Shown piece by piece: positions 21,617-31,142 of a stretch of DNA of 64,000 nt. The notes below the pieces were generated by a model, which was not told where the DNA came from, made no database searches, and worked only from the letters and a program-made list of their open reading frames with translations. A program made the position numbers and the translations under genes. This DNA comes from Rhodococcus opacus (GTDB lineage: Bacteria; Actinomycetota; Actinomycetes; Mycobacteriales; Mycobacteriaceae): the NCBI RefSeq assembly GCF_012396235.1, contig NZ_JAAXPA010000008.1, positions 248,001-312,000 of the forward strand, read 5' to 3'. Within the stretch, counting starts at the first letter, position 1. Every line of letters begins with the position of its first letter.

Positions 21617-24451
21617 TTGCTTGCTGTTCTGCTCGCCCATGCCGTTGCCGCCGTTCTGGCTCCGCTTGTGGTGCGCAAGTTCGGCCGCAATGGTTTCTAC
21701 CCTCTCTCCCTCGTCCCGCTGGCGTCGCTCGGATGGGTGATCGCGAACTGGGGCACGGAGCAGACCGTGTCCATCGAGTGGGCTCCGGGCCTGTCGATGG
21801 ACCTCGACTTCTGGTTCGATCCGCTCGCCGCGATCATGTCGGTGCTCGTGCTGGGCATCGGCACGCTCATCCTGGTCTACTGCGCGCGCTACTTCACCGA
21901 CGACGAACCCCGCCTCGGCATCTTCGCCGCCGAGATGGTGGCCTTCGCCGGGGCCATGTTCGGCCTCGTCGCCAGCGACAACATGTTGCTGCTGTACATA
22001 TTCTGGGAACTGACGACGGTCCTGTCCTTCCTGCTGGTCGGGCATTACGCCGAACGCGCGTCGAGTCGCCGGGCGGCGACGCAGGCGCTGCTCGTCACCA
22101 CCGCGGGTGGTCTGGCCATGCTGGTCGGCATCATCATCCTCGGCCAGGTGAGTGGCACGTACAACCTGTCCGAACTGATCGAGATCGCACCTCGCGGCTG
22201 GCTCGCCGGTGTCGCCGTCGTGCTTGTCCTGATCGGTGCCCTGTCGAAATCCGCGATCGTGCCGCTGCATTTCTGGCTGCCCGGAGCGATGGCCGCCCCG
22301 ACCCCGGTCAGCGGCTACCTACACGCCGCGGCCATGGTGAAGGCCGGCATCTATCTCGTCGCCAGACTGTCGCCCGGTTTCGCCGACTCGGCGCCCTGGC
22401 GGTTCACGATCATCACGCTCGGTCTGCTGACGATGGTCCTCGCCGGGTGGCGGGCGATGCGTGCCTTCGACCTCAAACTGGTGCTCGCGTTCGGCACCGT
22501 CAGCCAGCTCGGTTTCATGATGGTCCTCGTCGGCCTCGGCACCCGCGACGCCGCGCTCGCCGGCATGACGATGGTCGTCGCCCACGCGATGTTCAAGGCC
22601 GCGCTGTTCATGGTGGTCGGGATCATCGACCACACGACGGGCACCCGCGACATCCGCAAACTTGCGCACCTCGGTGACCGTGCTCCCGCTCTGATGGTCG
22701 TCGCCGCGCTGGCCGCGGCGAGCATGGCCGGGCTTCCCCCGTTCCTCGGGTTCATCGGAAAAGAAGCCGCATTCGACTCCCTGTTGAGCACGACCGTCCT
22801 CGCCGACCCGGCGCGGATCGTCACCGTCGGCGTCGTGGTGTTCGGTTCGATCCTGACGCTCGCCTACAGCGTGCGGTTCATGTGGGGCGCCTTCGGTCGC
22901 AAGCGGCTCGCGCGGCCGAGCCCGGCCGTGCAGGGCATGCACGCACCGGGACCGTTGTTTCTCGCCGCGCCCGCCGTTCTGTCCGTACTGAGCCTGGCGG
23001 CGGGACTCGTGGCGCCGCAGCTCGAGAAGCTTCTGACGCCGTACTCGCAGACCCTGCCCGCCGAGGGCGTCTCCGACTACCACCTCGCACTGTGGCACGG
23101 CGTGAACACCGCCCTGCTGCTCACCCTGCTGGTGTTCGCCGTCGGCACCGCGCTCTTCGTGGCGCAGCGCTGGGTCAACCGGTTGCGGTTCGAGCATCCG
23201 CCGCTCGGCAACGCCGACCGCATCTACGACGCGACGCTGCGCGGCATGGACGCCTTGTCGATGCGGCTGACCGGCGCCACCCAGCGCGGTTCGCTCCCGC
23301 TGACCCAGGCGACCATCCTCGGCACCCTCGTGGTGGTGCCGCTGGTGCTGCTCGTCGTCGGCACGAATACGGGCGCCGACGTCCGGTTGTGGGATTCGCC
23401 GGTGCAGTTCGTGATCGGGCTGATGATGGTCGCGGCCGCGCTCGCCGCGACGGTGATGCGCAACCGTCTGGCCAGCGTGATCCTCGTCGGTCTCAGCGGC
23501 TACGGCTGCGGTGTGCTGTTCGCCCTCCACGGTGCCCCCGACCTCGCGCTCACCCAGTTCCTGGTGGAGACGCTGACCCTCGTCATCTTCGTTCTCGTGT
23601 TCCGGAAACTGCCCGCCGAGGTGGACGAGCGCCGGGCGATCGGATTCAAGATTCCGCGGGCGCTGCTGGCGGTCGCGGTCGGTGCCACCATCACCACGAT
23701 CGGCGCGTACGCCATCAACGCGCGGAACTCGGTGCCGATCTACGAGCGACTCCCCGACGCGGCGTACTACCTCGGCAACGGCAAGAACGTCGTCAACGTC
23801 CTGCTCGTCGACATCCGTGCCTGGGATACGCTCGGTGAGATCTCGGTGCTGCTGGTGGCGGCCACGGGTGTCGCGAGCCTGGTGTTCCGCAACCGCCGCT
23901 TCGGCAGCGCACCCCGGGTGTCCGACGCCCCCGCGGTCACGGCCGATTCGTCGGCGTCGCATTCCGAGACGACGTGGCTGCTCGGCGGCGACCTCATCGA
24001 CCCGAAACACCGGTCCCTGGTCCTCGAGGTGACGACCCGGCTGATCTTCCCGACCATCATGGTGTTGTCGGTCTACTTCTTCTTCGCCGGTCACAACGCG
24101 CCGGGTGGCGGGTTCGCCGGCGGCCTCACCGCCGGTCTCGCGCTGGTCCTGCGGTACCTCGCGGGTGGACGGTACGAACTCGGCGAAACCGTCCCGATCG
24201 ACGCGGGCAAGATCCTGGGCCTCGGACTCACACTTGCGGCGGGCACCGCGCTGGCGTCGCTGTTCCTCGGCGCCCCGGCTCTCTCCTCCGCGGTGTTCGA
24301 GGTGACGCTGCCGCTGGTCGGCCACGTCAAGATGGTCACCGCCCTGTTCTTCGACCTGGGTGTGTATCTCATCGTGGTCGGGCTCGTACTCGACGTGCTC
24401 CGCAGTCTCGGAGCACGTCTCGACGCACAGATCGAGGTGAACCAGCGATGA
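21617..24451 (+). CDS. mrpA: Mrp Na+/H+ antiporter, fused subunits A and B
   Basis: 944-residue membrane subunit of the multi-subunit cation/proton antiporter. The first part is a NuoL-like channel: WFDPLAAIMSVLVLGIGTL, MLLLYIFWELTTVLSFLLVG, GALSKSAIVPLHFWLPGAM and MVKAGIYLVARLSP, with the key Glu and Lys of the proton path. A MbhE-like region follows (VVNVLLVDIRAWDT). The last 150 residues, from VLEVTTRLIFPTIMVLSVYF through GHNAPGGGFAGGL, are the MnhB/MrpB subunit, so A and B are one polypeptide. The start is TTG 21617 with CGGAG upstream; no ATG fits. It overlaps mrpC by 4 bp (ATGA) and leads a tightly coupled operon. Confidence 0.95.
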   Translation: MLAVLLAHAVAAVLAPLVVRKFGRNGFYPLSLVPLASLGWVIANWGTEQTVSIEWAPGLSMDLDFWFDPLAAIMSVLVLGIGTLILVYCARYFTDDEPRLGIFAAEMVAFAGAMFGLVASDNMLLLYIFWELTTVLSFLLVGHYAERASSRRAATQALLVTTAGGLAMLVGIIILGQVSGTYNLSELIEIAPRGWLAGVAVVLVLIGALSKSAIVPLHFWLPGAMAAPTPVSGYLHAAAMVKAGIYLVARLSPGFADSAPWRFTIITLGLLTMVLAGWRAMRAFDLKLVLAFGTVSQLGFMMVLVGLGTRDAALAGMTMVVAHAMFKAALFMVVGIIDHTTGTRDIRKLAHLGDRAPALMVVAALAAASMAGLPPFLGFIGKEAAFDSLLSTTVLADPARIVTVGVVVFGSILTLAYSVRFMWGAFGRKRLARPSPAVQGMHAPGPLFLAAPAVLSVLSLAAGLVAPQLEKLLTPYSQTLPAEGVSDYHLALWHGVNTALLLTLLVFAVGTALFVAQRWVNRLRFEHPPLGNADRIYDATLRGMDALSMRLTGATQRGSLPLTQATILGTLVVVPLVLLVVGTNTGADVRLWDSPVQFVIGLMMVAAALAATVMRNRLASVILVGLSGYGCGVLFALHGAPDLALTQFLVETLTLVIFVLVFRKLPAEVDERRAIGFKIPRALLAVAVGATITTIGAYAINARNSVPIYERLPDAAYYLGNGKNVVNVLLVDIRAWDTLGEISVLLVAATGVASLVFRNRRFGSAPRVSDAPAVTADSSASHSETTWLLGGDLIDPKHRSLVLEVTTRLIFPTIMVLSVYFFFAGHNAPGGGFAGGLTAGLALVLRYLAGGRYELGETVPIDAGKILGLGLTLAAGTALASLFLGAPALSSAVFEVTLPLVGHVKMVTALFFDLGVYLIVVGLVLDVLRSLGARLDAQIEVNQR

Positions 24452-25017
24452 GCGCGAACATCGGATTTCTCGTCATCATCGGCGTCCTGGTGTCGGCGGG
24501 CGTCTACCTGCTCATCGAGCGCAGTATCACCCGCATGCTGCTGGGACTGCTGCTGTTCGGCAACGGCATCAACCTCCTGATCCTCACGTCCGGCGGTTCG
24601 GACGGCAATCCGCCCATCGTCGGCCGTGAGTCCATCCACGAGTCGATGGCCGACCCGCTGGCTCAGGCGATGATCCTGACCGCGATCGTCATCACGATGG
24701 GCATCGCCGGTTTCGTGCTCGCGCTCGCGTACCGGTCGTTCAAGATCACCACGCAGGACGCCGTCGAGAACGACCCCGAGGACACCAGGGTCCTGCGGCG
24801 CCGGTCGCCCGCCGAGGCACCCGACCGGGACCGCTCCGACGACCCGGTCACCGGCGAGCCGAGTTTCAGCGGCGACGCATTCGACAAGGACGGAAACCCT
24901 ATTCCCCTGGAAGAGCTGAAGAACCTCGAGGACCTCGAATGCTACGAGGACCTGCACGAGGGTGACTTCGACGACGACGAGGACGCCGACAAGGCCGGGA
25001 TCGGGGAGAGGTCGTGA
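24448..25017 (+). CDS. mrpC: Mrp antiporter subunit C with acidic tail
   Basis: A NuoK-like subunit of 189 residues. Three membrane helices come first: IGFLVIIGVLVSAGVYLLIE, MLLGLLLFGNGINLLILTSG, and PLAQAMILTAIVITMGIAGF followed by VLALAYR. Residues 1-110 are the complete MnhC core. A long charged C-terminal extension follows, rich in Asp and Glu (ending in repeated DDDEDADK-like sequence), not usual in Bacillus MrpC. The tail should lie in the cytoplasm and could be regulatory. ATG 24448 overlaps the mrpA stop, and the stop overlaps the mrpD start. Confidence 0.93.
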   Translation: MSANIGFLVIIGVLVSAGVYLLIERSITRMLLGLLLFGNGINLLILTSGGSDGNPPIVGRESIHESMADPLAQAMILTAIVITMGIAGFVLALAYRSFKITTQDAVENDPEDTRVLRRRSPAEAPDRDRSDDPVTGEPSFSGDAFDKDGNPIPLEELKNLEDLECYEDLHEGDFDDDEDADKAGIGERS

Positions 25018-26636
25018 CCATTTCCCCGCACATCATCACGGCCCTCGCGCCGCTGCCCGTCCTCGTCCCGATGCTCGCCGCCGCGGCCACGCTGGTGCTC
25101 GGCCGGCGTCCGCGTGCCCAGCGGATCATCACGCTCGTCGCGTTGATCGGTGTTCTCGTCGTGTCGGGACTGCTGCTGTTCCTGGCCGACCGCGACGGGA
25201 CGACAGCCATTCAGGTGGGTGGCTGGGATTCACCGATCGGCATCACGCTGGTGGTCGACCGGCTGTCCGCGATGATGCTGGTGGTCTCGTCGATCGTGCT
25301 GCTCGCCGTCATGGCGTACGCCGTGGGTCAGGGTATCCGCGACGGCAGTGAGGACCAGCCCGTCTCGATCTTCCTGCCGACGTATCTGGCGCTGACGGCG
25401 GGCATCTCCAACGCGTTCCTGGCGGGCGACCTGTTCAATCTGTACGTCGGCTTCGAGGTGCTCCTCGCCGCCAGCTTCGTCCTGCTGACGCTCGGTGCGA
25501 GCGCAGACCGTGTCCGTGCGGGCGTGTCGTACGTGATGGTGTCGATGGTGTCGTCGCTGATCTTCCTGGCGGGCATCGCGTTCGCCTACGCAGCCACCGG
25601 AACGCTCAACCTCGCCGACATGGCCACCCGCCTCGACGGCATCCCGTCCGGAACGCGCACCGCCATCTTCGGTGTGCTGCTCGTGGCGTTCGGCATCAAG
25701 GCGGCGGTGTTCCCGCTGTCGACGTGGCTGCCCGACTCCTACCCCACCGCGCCCGCGCCCGTCACCGCGGTGTTCGCCGGCCTGCTCACCAAGGTGGGTG
25801 TGTACGCGATCATCCGCGCGCACACGCTGCTCTTCCCGGAGGGCGAACTCGACAACGTGCTCATGGTGTGCGGCCTCCTGACGATGCTCGTCGGCATCCT
25901 CGGTGCGATCGCGCAGAGCGACATCAAACGTCTGCTGTCGTTCACCCTGGTCAGCCACATCGGGTACATGGTGTTCGGTGTCGCGCTGTCCACACAGTCG
26001 GGGCTGTCGGGTGCCATCTACTACGTGGCCCACCACATTCTCGTGCAGACCACGCTGTTCCTGGTGGTCGGTCTGATCGAACGCCAGGCCGGATCGTCGT
26101 CGTTGCGACGGCTCGGCGGGCTCGCCGCGGCGAGCCCCGTCCTGGCCATCGTGTTCCTCGTCCCGGCCCTCAACCTCGGTGGTATCCCCCCGTTCTCCGG
26201 GTTCATCGGCAAGGTCGCGCTGTTGCAGGCCGGCTCGGCGGATGCGAGCGTGCTGGCGTGGATCCTCGTCGCGGGCGGAACCCTCACCAGCCTCCTCACG
26301 CTGTACGTCGTCGCACGTGTGTGGACCAAGGCGTTCTGGCGGGCGCGCGCCGACGCCCCCGAGGGTGACCTCGCGGACGTCAGCCCGTCGGCGCTGCTCG
26401 ACGAGTCCGAGGCCGACATCTCGTTCGACGACCGCGCCGACGTGGGCCGTATCCCCGCGATGATGCTCATCCCCACCGTCGCCCTCGTCGCCGTGGGGCT
26501 GGCGATGACGGTGTTCGCCGGCCAGATCATCCAGATCAGCGATCGCGCGGCGAGCGATCTGCAGAACCGGTCCATCTACATCGACGCCGTCCTCGGCGGT
26601 CACCCCGGCGGCGAAGCGCAGGAGGCACCGCGATGA
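25014..26636 (+). CDS. mrpD: Mrp antiporter subunit D
   Basis: 540-residue NuoM/NuoN-like proton-translocating subunit. About 14 membrane helices, with NLYVGFEVLLAASFVLLTLG (channel Glu), FGIKAAVFPLSTWLPDSYPT (channel Lys), TAVFAGLLTKVGVYAIIR and FTLVSHIGYMVFGVAL. A hydrophilic loop near 445-480 is Asp/Glu-rich. It starts at GTG 25014 inside the mrpC stop overlap and ends overlapping mrpE by 4 bp. With MrpA it forms the ion-translocating core. Confidence 0.96.
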   Translation: MTISPHIITALAPLPVLVPMLAAAATLVLGRRPRAQRIITLVALIGVLVVSGLLLFLADRDGTTAIQVGGWDSPIGITLVVDRLSAMMLVVSSIVLLAVMAYAVGQGIRDGSEDQPVSIFLPTYLALTAGISNAFLAGDLFNLYVGFEVLLAASFVLLTLGASADRVRAGVSYVMVSMVSSLIFLAGIAFAYAATGTLNLADMATRLDGIPSGTRTAIFGVLLVAFGIKAAVFPLSTWLPDSYPTAPAPVTAVFAGLLTKVGVYAIIRAHTLLFPEGELDNVLMVCGLLTMLVGILGAIAQSDIKRLLSFTLVSHIGYMVFGVALSTQSGLSGAIYYVAHHILVQTTLFLVVGLIERQAGSSSLRRLGGLAAASPVLAIVFLVPALNLGGIPPFSGFIGKVALLQAGSADASVLAWILVAGGTLTSLLTLYVVARVWTKAFWRARADAPEGDLADVSPSALLDESEADISFDDRADVGRIPAMMLIPTVALVAVGLAMTVFAGQIIQISDRAASDLQNRSIYIDAVLGGHPGGEAQEAPR

Positions 26637-27205
26637 AACGCGAGAGACTTCTCCAGTTCGGCGCGCTGCTGTGGCTGATGGCGGTGTGGATCCTGTTGTG
26701 GGGCAACGTCAGCTGGGGCAACAGCCTCGGCGGGCTCGCCGTCGGCGCGCTCATCATGGTGCTCATGCCGCTGCCGCGGGTGCCCGTGGAGGGCCGGGTG
26801 CACGTCCTGCCACTGCTCCGGCTGGCAGTCATGTTCGTGTACTACTCGCTCCAGTCGAGCCTCCAGATCGCCTATCTCGCACTCCGGCCCGGGCCGCCGC
26901 CCGTCACCGGGGTCCTGCGCTACCAGCTGGGGATCAAGTCCGACCTCGTCCTGACCCTGTGCATCGACGTACTGAACCTGATTCCGGGCACCATGGTCCT
27001 CGAAATCGACCAGGTACGGCGGATCGTCTACGTGCACGTCCTGGACATAGGTTCGCAGAAGGCGGTCAGCCAGTTCTACCGCACGGTCGCGCAGTTGGAA
27101 CGGTTGTTCATCGAGGCGTTCGAACGCGACTCCGACTGGAAACCGAGCCCCTGGCACAACCGCGACCTGCACTACGACGACCCCACTCAGGAGGGCAGCT
27201 CATGA
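26633..27205 (+). CDS. mrpE: Mrp antiporter subunit E
   Basis: 190-residue MnhE subunit with two to three N-terminal membrane helices (LLWLMAVWILLWGNVSWGNS, GGLAVGALIMVLMPLP) and a cytoplasmic domain containing LTLCIDVLNLIPGTMVLEID and IVYVHVLDIGS, the family signature. ATG 26633 overlaps the mrpD stop (ATGA). The TGA of mrpE overlaps the mrpF start. Confidence 0.94.
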   Translation: MKRERLLQFGALLWLMAVWILLWGNVSWGNSLGGLAVGALIMVLMPLPRVPVEGRVHVLPLLRLAVMFVYYSLQSSLQIAYLALRPGPPPVTGVLRYQLGIKSDLVLTLCIDVLNLIPGTMVLEIDQVRRIVYVHVLDIGSQKAVSQFYRTVAQLERLFIEAFERDSDWKPSPWHNRDLHYDDPTQEGSS

Positions 27206-27462
27206 CAGTCGTATCGGTCATCTCCGGAATCGTCCTGGTCGTCGCCGGGGTTCTGACGACGTTCCGGCTGCTCGACGGGCCCAACTCGCTGGATCGCCTC
27301 GTCGCCCTCGACACCCTGATCGCGCTCGCGATGTGCGGGCTCGCCGTGTGGGCCGCGTACACCGGCGACACGACGATCGTGCCCGCCATCGTCGCGCTGT
27401 CGTTGGTGGGGTTCATCGGTTCGGTGTCGGTGGCCCGGTTCCGGGTGAGTGACAAGTCGTGA
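27202..27462 (+). CDS. mrpF: Mrp antiporter subunit F
   Basis: 86-residue subunit with three helices, including RLLDGPNSLDRLVALDTLIA, the MnhF signature (GPxxxDRLxAxD), and a final VALSLVGFIGSVSVARF. ATG 27202 overlaps the mrpE stop; the stop overlaps the mrpG start. Confidence 0.94.
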   Translation: MTVVSVISGIVLVVAGVLTTFRLLDGPNSLDRLVALDTLIALAMCGLAVWAAYTGDTTIVPAIVALSLVGFIGSVSVARFRVSDKS

Positions 27463-27797
27463 CCACCGTGCTGAACGTCATCGGGGCCACGCTCATGCTG
27501 TGCGGCTCGCTGCTCGCGCTGACGGCCGCCATCGCCATCGTCCGATTCCCGGACACCCTGCGCCGCATGCACGCCGCCACCAAACCGCAGGTGGTCGGTC
27601 TCATCATGGTTCTCGCGGGCGCCGTCCTCGAACTGCGTGGCAACGTCGACATCTGGATGCTGATCCTCGTCGGCATCTTCACCCTGTTCACCGCGCCGGT
27701 CATCGCGCACAGCGTCGGCCGGGTGGCGTACCGGGAGCAGCGAGATCAGGACGGGCTGTTGATGATCAACGAGTTGGAGCCGCCAGAACGTCCGTGA
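27459..27797 (+). CDS. mrpG: Mrp antiporter subunit G
   Basis: 112-residue MnhG subunit, last of the operon. It has three helices and the signature RFPDTLRRMHAATKPQVVGL. Its 3' end overlaps the convergent PAP2-type gene by 32 bp, so no separate terminator fits between them. Confidence 0.94.
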   Translation: MTTVLNVIGATLMLCGSLLALTAAIAIVRFPDTLRRMHAATKPQVVGLIMVLAGAVLELRGNVDIWMLILVGIFTLFTAPVIAHSVGRVAYREQRDQDGLLMINELEPPERP

Positions 27798-29106
27798 CCG
27801 CTGCCTTGGCGCCGCTGCCCCACCGTGCGAGTGCGGTGTCGGGCCGGGCGAAGAACGTCGCGTAGAACCCGAGGCTCATCGCGGCGAGGGCACCGAGGAC
27901 GAGTGGTCCGGACACCTCGGGGAATCGGCCCATCGGCACCGCGAGGTAGCGGTAGCTGAGCAGCAGTCCGGCCAGCACCAGCGCGCCGCCTCCGACGAGG
28001 CGGACCCGGAACCAGCCCCACCCCCGTTCGGGGTCGCGCAACGCGGATTCGATGGTCAGGCACAGGACGGCTCCGGCGACCAGGTCGACGCCGTAGTGGT
28101 AGCCGAACCCGAGGGTCGCCGTCAGCGTGCACACCAGCCAGAACGTGCCACCGAGCCGCAGCCACCAGGCGCCCTGCCGGGAGTGGATGAACAGGGCGAG
28201 AGCCCACGCCGTGTGCAGGCTCGGCATGCAGTTGCGGGGGGTCGCCGAGTCGAACGACATCGGTTCGGGCGCGAAGTCGGGTGTCGGGACGAGGTTGGGC
28301 CAGTAGTCGCTGACCTGGAACCCCTGCCCCTCGGTGCCGAACGCGAAGATCGGACCGACCACCGGGAACAGCACGTAGAAGACGGGACCGATGAGACCGA
28401 TCAACAGGAACGTGCGGACCAGGTAGTGCGACGGCCAGCCGTTCCGCAGTTGGTAGACGGCCACCGCGATGGCCGCGACCGGCAGTTCGATGTAGACCCA
28501 GTGGAGGATGCCGTAGCCGACGGGTCCGAGGGCGTCGACGAACTGCCCCAGGTGCCACGAGGGGCTGCCCAGCGCGTGATCGGCCAGTTGCGCGTATTCG
28601 TCGAGGATCATCGGCCCGGCCATGATCGTGACCTGCAGCCAGGCGTCACCGAATTTGGTCGCGAGAATCAGCAGCGCACCAAGTCCGACACCCTTGAGGG
28701 CGCTGCGCCGCTGGTCGCCGGTCCATCGGACCGCCGCATACACGCCCACCGCCGTGAGTACCCAGGTCGCGCCGTTGCCGACGGTCAGCGGGCCACCGGA
28801 CAGATAGCGCACCGCGGCGACCACGACATCGATACCGGCCGCGGCGGAGAGTGCCACGACGCGCTGGCGATTGGTGAGCCCGACCATCGCGAGCGCGAGG
28901 CCTGCCCACGGGACGGACGCCGACTTGGGGGTCAGGACATAGTCGTGGAACAGGCTTTCGAGGGGGCCTTGGAAACCCTGTGTGGACGCGACCAATTGGA
29001 CGACCACCAGCAGGATCGCCACCCCGAGCGCCCCGCCCGCCGCGAACATGCGGGATCGATCGACGGGCCCACCCGGCCGTACAACGGCAACATCGTCGAT
29101 CGACAC
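27766..29106 (-). CDS. PAP2/Aur1-type membrane phosphatase or phosphotransferase
   Basis: A 446-residue polytopic protein. The phosphatase motifs are in the second half: CMPSLHTAWALAL (C2 His) and GFGYHYGVDLVAGAVL (C3 His and Asp), with a preceding TPRN segment. This arrangement is the PAP2_3 group related to inositol phosphorylceramide synthase (Aur1), which transfers or hydrolyses lipid-linked phosphates on the outer face of the membrane. The N-terminal half adds several helices without a known motif. It starts at GTG 29106. The substrate is unknown; lipid phosphate or polyprenyl phosphate is likely. Confidence 0.85.
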   Translation of the reverse strand: MSIDDVAVVRPGGPVDRSRMFAAGGALGVAILLVVVQLVASTQGFQGPLESLFHDYVLTPKSASVPWAGLALAMVGLTNRQRVVALSAAAGIDVVVAAVRYLSGGPLTVGNGATWVLTAVGVYAAVRWTGDQRRSALKGVGLGALLILATKFGDAWLQVTIMAGPMILDEYAQLADHALGSPSWHLGQFVDALGPVGYGILHWVYIELPVAAIAVAVYQLRNGWPSHYLVRTFLLIGLIGPVFYVLFPVVGPIFAFGTEGQGFQVSDYWPNLVPTPDFAPEPMSFDSATPRNCMPSLHTAWALALFIHSRQGAWWLRLGGTFWLVCTLTATLGFGYHYGVDLVAGAVLCLTIESALRDPERGWGWFRVRLVGGGALVLAGLLLSYRYLAVPMGRFPEVSGPLVLGALAAMSLGFYATFFARPDTALARWGSGAKAAVTDVLAAPTR

Positions 29107-29167
29107 CCGCCAAGTGTAAACAACACGTGAACGGGAAGTGGACGAGTGTCCTGCCCGAGACCGTCCT

Positions 29168-30292
29168 TCAGGTCCCGAGCTCTTTCACCAGCGCATCGAC
29201 CACGGCCACCAGGTCACCGCCGGTCGCCTCCGCGACTTGACGTTGCCGCTGGTAGGAAGCGCCACGACGGGGAATCTCGGCCACGGCGGCCAGTTCGTCC
29301 GCGCAGCCGAGACGCACAGCGGTCGGGGCCAGCTTCTCGAGCAGGTCGTTCAGGTCGTCGGTGACGAGGCGCTCGTTGCTGTCCTGGTCGAGAATGATCT
29401 CGGCGTCGAGCCCGTACCGCGCGGCCCGCCACTTGTTTTCCTTCACGTGCCACGGCTGCAGGTTGGGCAGATTCTCACCTGCCTCGAAACGCCGGTCCAG
29501 GTCGACGATCAGGCAGTGCACGAGCGCGACGAGCGAACTGAGTTCGGCGCGGGTGGAGATGCCGTCGAAGACGCGGACCTCGATGGTGCCCCACCGTGGC
29601 GCCGGCCGGATGTCCCAGTGCATCCCACCGACCTTGGTGATCACACCGGTCTTCATCTGGTCGCTGATGAAATCCTCGTACTGCCCCCAGTTCGCGAACT
29701 GGTACGGCAGCCCCGCGGTGGGGAGCTGCTGGAACATCAGCGCACGATTACTCGCGTACCCCGTGTTGACGCCGGCCCACATCGGTGAGGACGCGGACAG
29801 CGCGAGCAGGTGCGGGTACCGCTGCAGCAGCGCATTGAGGATCGGGAACACCTTCTGCGGCGAGGACACACCGACGTGGACGTGCACACCCCAGATGAGC
29901 ATCTGACGGCCCCACCACTGGGTGCGTTCGATCAGCTCGTCGTAATCCGGTGTGCGCGTGACCAATTGGGTCGACCATTGCGCGAACGGGTGCGTTCCCG
30001 CGCAGATGAGATCGACGCCGAGCGGGTTCGCCGCCCGCCGCAACAGGTCGAGCGACTCATCGAGGTCGTCCATCGCCTCACCGACGGTGGAGTGGATACC
30101 GGTGACGAGTTCGACGGTGTTGCGCAGTAACTCCTTGGTGATCCGCGGATCCTCGGGACCGGCGAGATTCGCCACCGCGTCGAATACCTCCGCGGCCGTG
30201 TTGGAGAGATCCCGCGTGACCCTGTCGACCAGCGCGATCTCCCACTCGACGCCCAGAGTCGGCCGCGGCGAACCGGGAAAGGGAACTACCAC
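29168..30292 (-). CDS. Glutamate-cysteine ligase-like enzyme (YbdK/GCS2 family)
   Basis: 374-residue carboxylate-amine ligase of the GCS2 family, homologue of Rv0433. Family motifs are TLGVEWEIALVDR at the start, LLRNTVELVTGIH, GTHPFAQWSTQLVTRTPDY, WGVHVHVGVSS, and PRWGTIEVRVFDG towards the end. YbdK of E. coli has weak gamma-glutamylcysteine synthetase activity. Because actinobacteria use mycothiol, the physiological product here is uncertain. It starts at GTG 30292. It follows sodC on the same strand 75 bp downstream, as in M. tuberculosis. Confidence 0.92.
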   Translation of the reverse strand: MVVPFPGSPRPTLGVEWEIALVDRVTRDLSNTAAEVFDAVANLAGPEDPRITKELLRNTVELVTGIHSTVGEAMDDLDESLDLLRRAANPLGVDLICAGTHPFAQWSTQLVTRTPDYDELIERTQWWGRQMLIWGVHVHVGVSSPQKVFPILNALLQRYPHLLALSASSPMWAGVNTGYASNRALMFQQLPTAGLPYQFANWGQYEDFISDQMKTGVITKVGGMHWDIRPAPRWGTIEVRVFDGISTRAELSSLVALVHCLIVDLDRRFEAGENLPNLQPWHVKENKWRAARYGLDAEIILDQDSNERLVTDDLNDLLEKLAPTAVRLGCADELAAVAEIPRRGASYQRQRQVAEATGGDLVAVVDALVKELGT

Positions 30293-30367
30293 GGTTTCGA
30301 TCCAACCACAGGCCGCAGTGCGCGGCAGCGCACCGGCATCCCGGCCGAAGCCGGGATGTCACGCGAC

Positions 30368-31069
30368 TCAGCTGGCGCCGATGACACCGCAGGCCACCCG
30401 GGAACCCGCGTCCCCGGTGTTCAGGGTTTCCTGATCGGGGGCGGGTGCGTAACGGGTGGGGATGTTGGCGAAATTGTCGGAACCCGAGTGGATCATGACC
30501 GCGGTGCCGCTGTCGCCGTTCTTCAGGTCCTCGACCGTGAAGGCGTCGGTGGTGGTGACCAACTCGGCCGTGCCGTCGGCCAGAACCTGCAGCGAGGTGA
30601 GGTCACCGCTCGCGGGGTGCCCCGAGTGGCCTTCGGCCTGGAAGTGCCCGCCGGCGGACAGGAAGTTTCCGGGCGCACCCCCGGTCGGTGCCACGGAGTT
30701 CGTCTCACACTTGCCGACGGAGTGCACGTGGAAACCATGGAAGCCGGGCGTCTGATCCTTGACGGAAACGGTGACCTCGACGTGGCTGCCTGCCTGCTTG
30801 AACGTTGCGGTGCCCACGTCTTCGCCCTCGGCGTTCTTCAGCGTCGCGCTGACCGCGCCGCTCTCCGCGGACTCACTGGAACCGCTCTCGGCGTCGCCGG
30901 GAACGCCTGCAGCACTGGGATCGGCGGCGCCGGTCCAGACGGGAGGAGTAGTGCCGGGAACGTCGGTCGGCTCCTCGTTGTTACTGCAGGCGGTCAGTCC
31001 GAGTGCTGCAATGGCCACCACCGGGGTGACAATGCGCCAGGAAATCCGACGGGTAGAACTCGAGGCCAT
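30368..31069 (-). CDS. sodC: Cu,Zn superoxide dismutase, lipoprotein
   Basis: A 233-residue secreted lipoprotein that dismutates superoxide outside the membrane. The lipobox LGLTAC ends a short signal, and an Ser/Pro/Thr-rich linker precedes the SOD domain. Metal ligands are visible in [31 protein letters not shown] (bridging His region) and [10 protein letters not shown], with the disulfide partner in [11 protein letters not shown] 31069 is chosen because AAAGGAG stands 7 nt upstream. An in-frame ATG at 31111 lacks one. Homologue of Rv0432. It is cotranscribed in direction with the virR-like gene upstream (gap 73 bp). Confidence 0.95.
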   Translation of the reverse strand: MASSSTRRISWRIVTPVVAIAALGLTACSNNEEPTDVPGTTPPVWTGAADPSAAGVPGDAESGSSESAESGAVSATLKNAEGEDVGTATFKQAGSHVEVTVSVKDQTPGFHGFHVHSVGKCETNSVAPTGGAPGNFLSAGGHFQAEGHSGHPASGDLTSLQVLADGTAELVTTTDAFTVEDLKNGDSGTAVMIHSGSDNFANIPTRYAPAPDQETLNTGDAGSRVACGVIGAS

Positions 31070-31142
31070 CAAACCGCTCCTTTGAGGTGGCGAAGAAGTG
31101 CATCTGATCATAACCGCGGCGATGGTGCACCGACCGTCCGGT

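Noticed and set aside
22319..24325. 668-codon minus-strand frame over mrpA
   Set aside because: Antisense shadow, Arg/Glu/His-rich, no motif; mrpA is certain.
25230..26603. 457-codon minus-strand frame over mrpD
   Set aside because: Shadow of mrpD with the same low-complexity composition.
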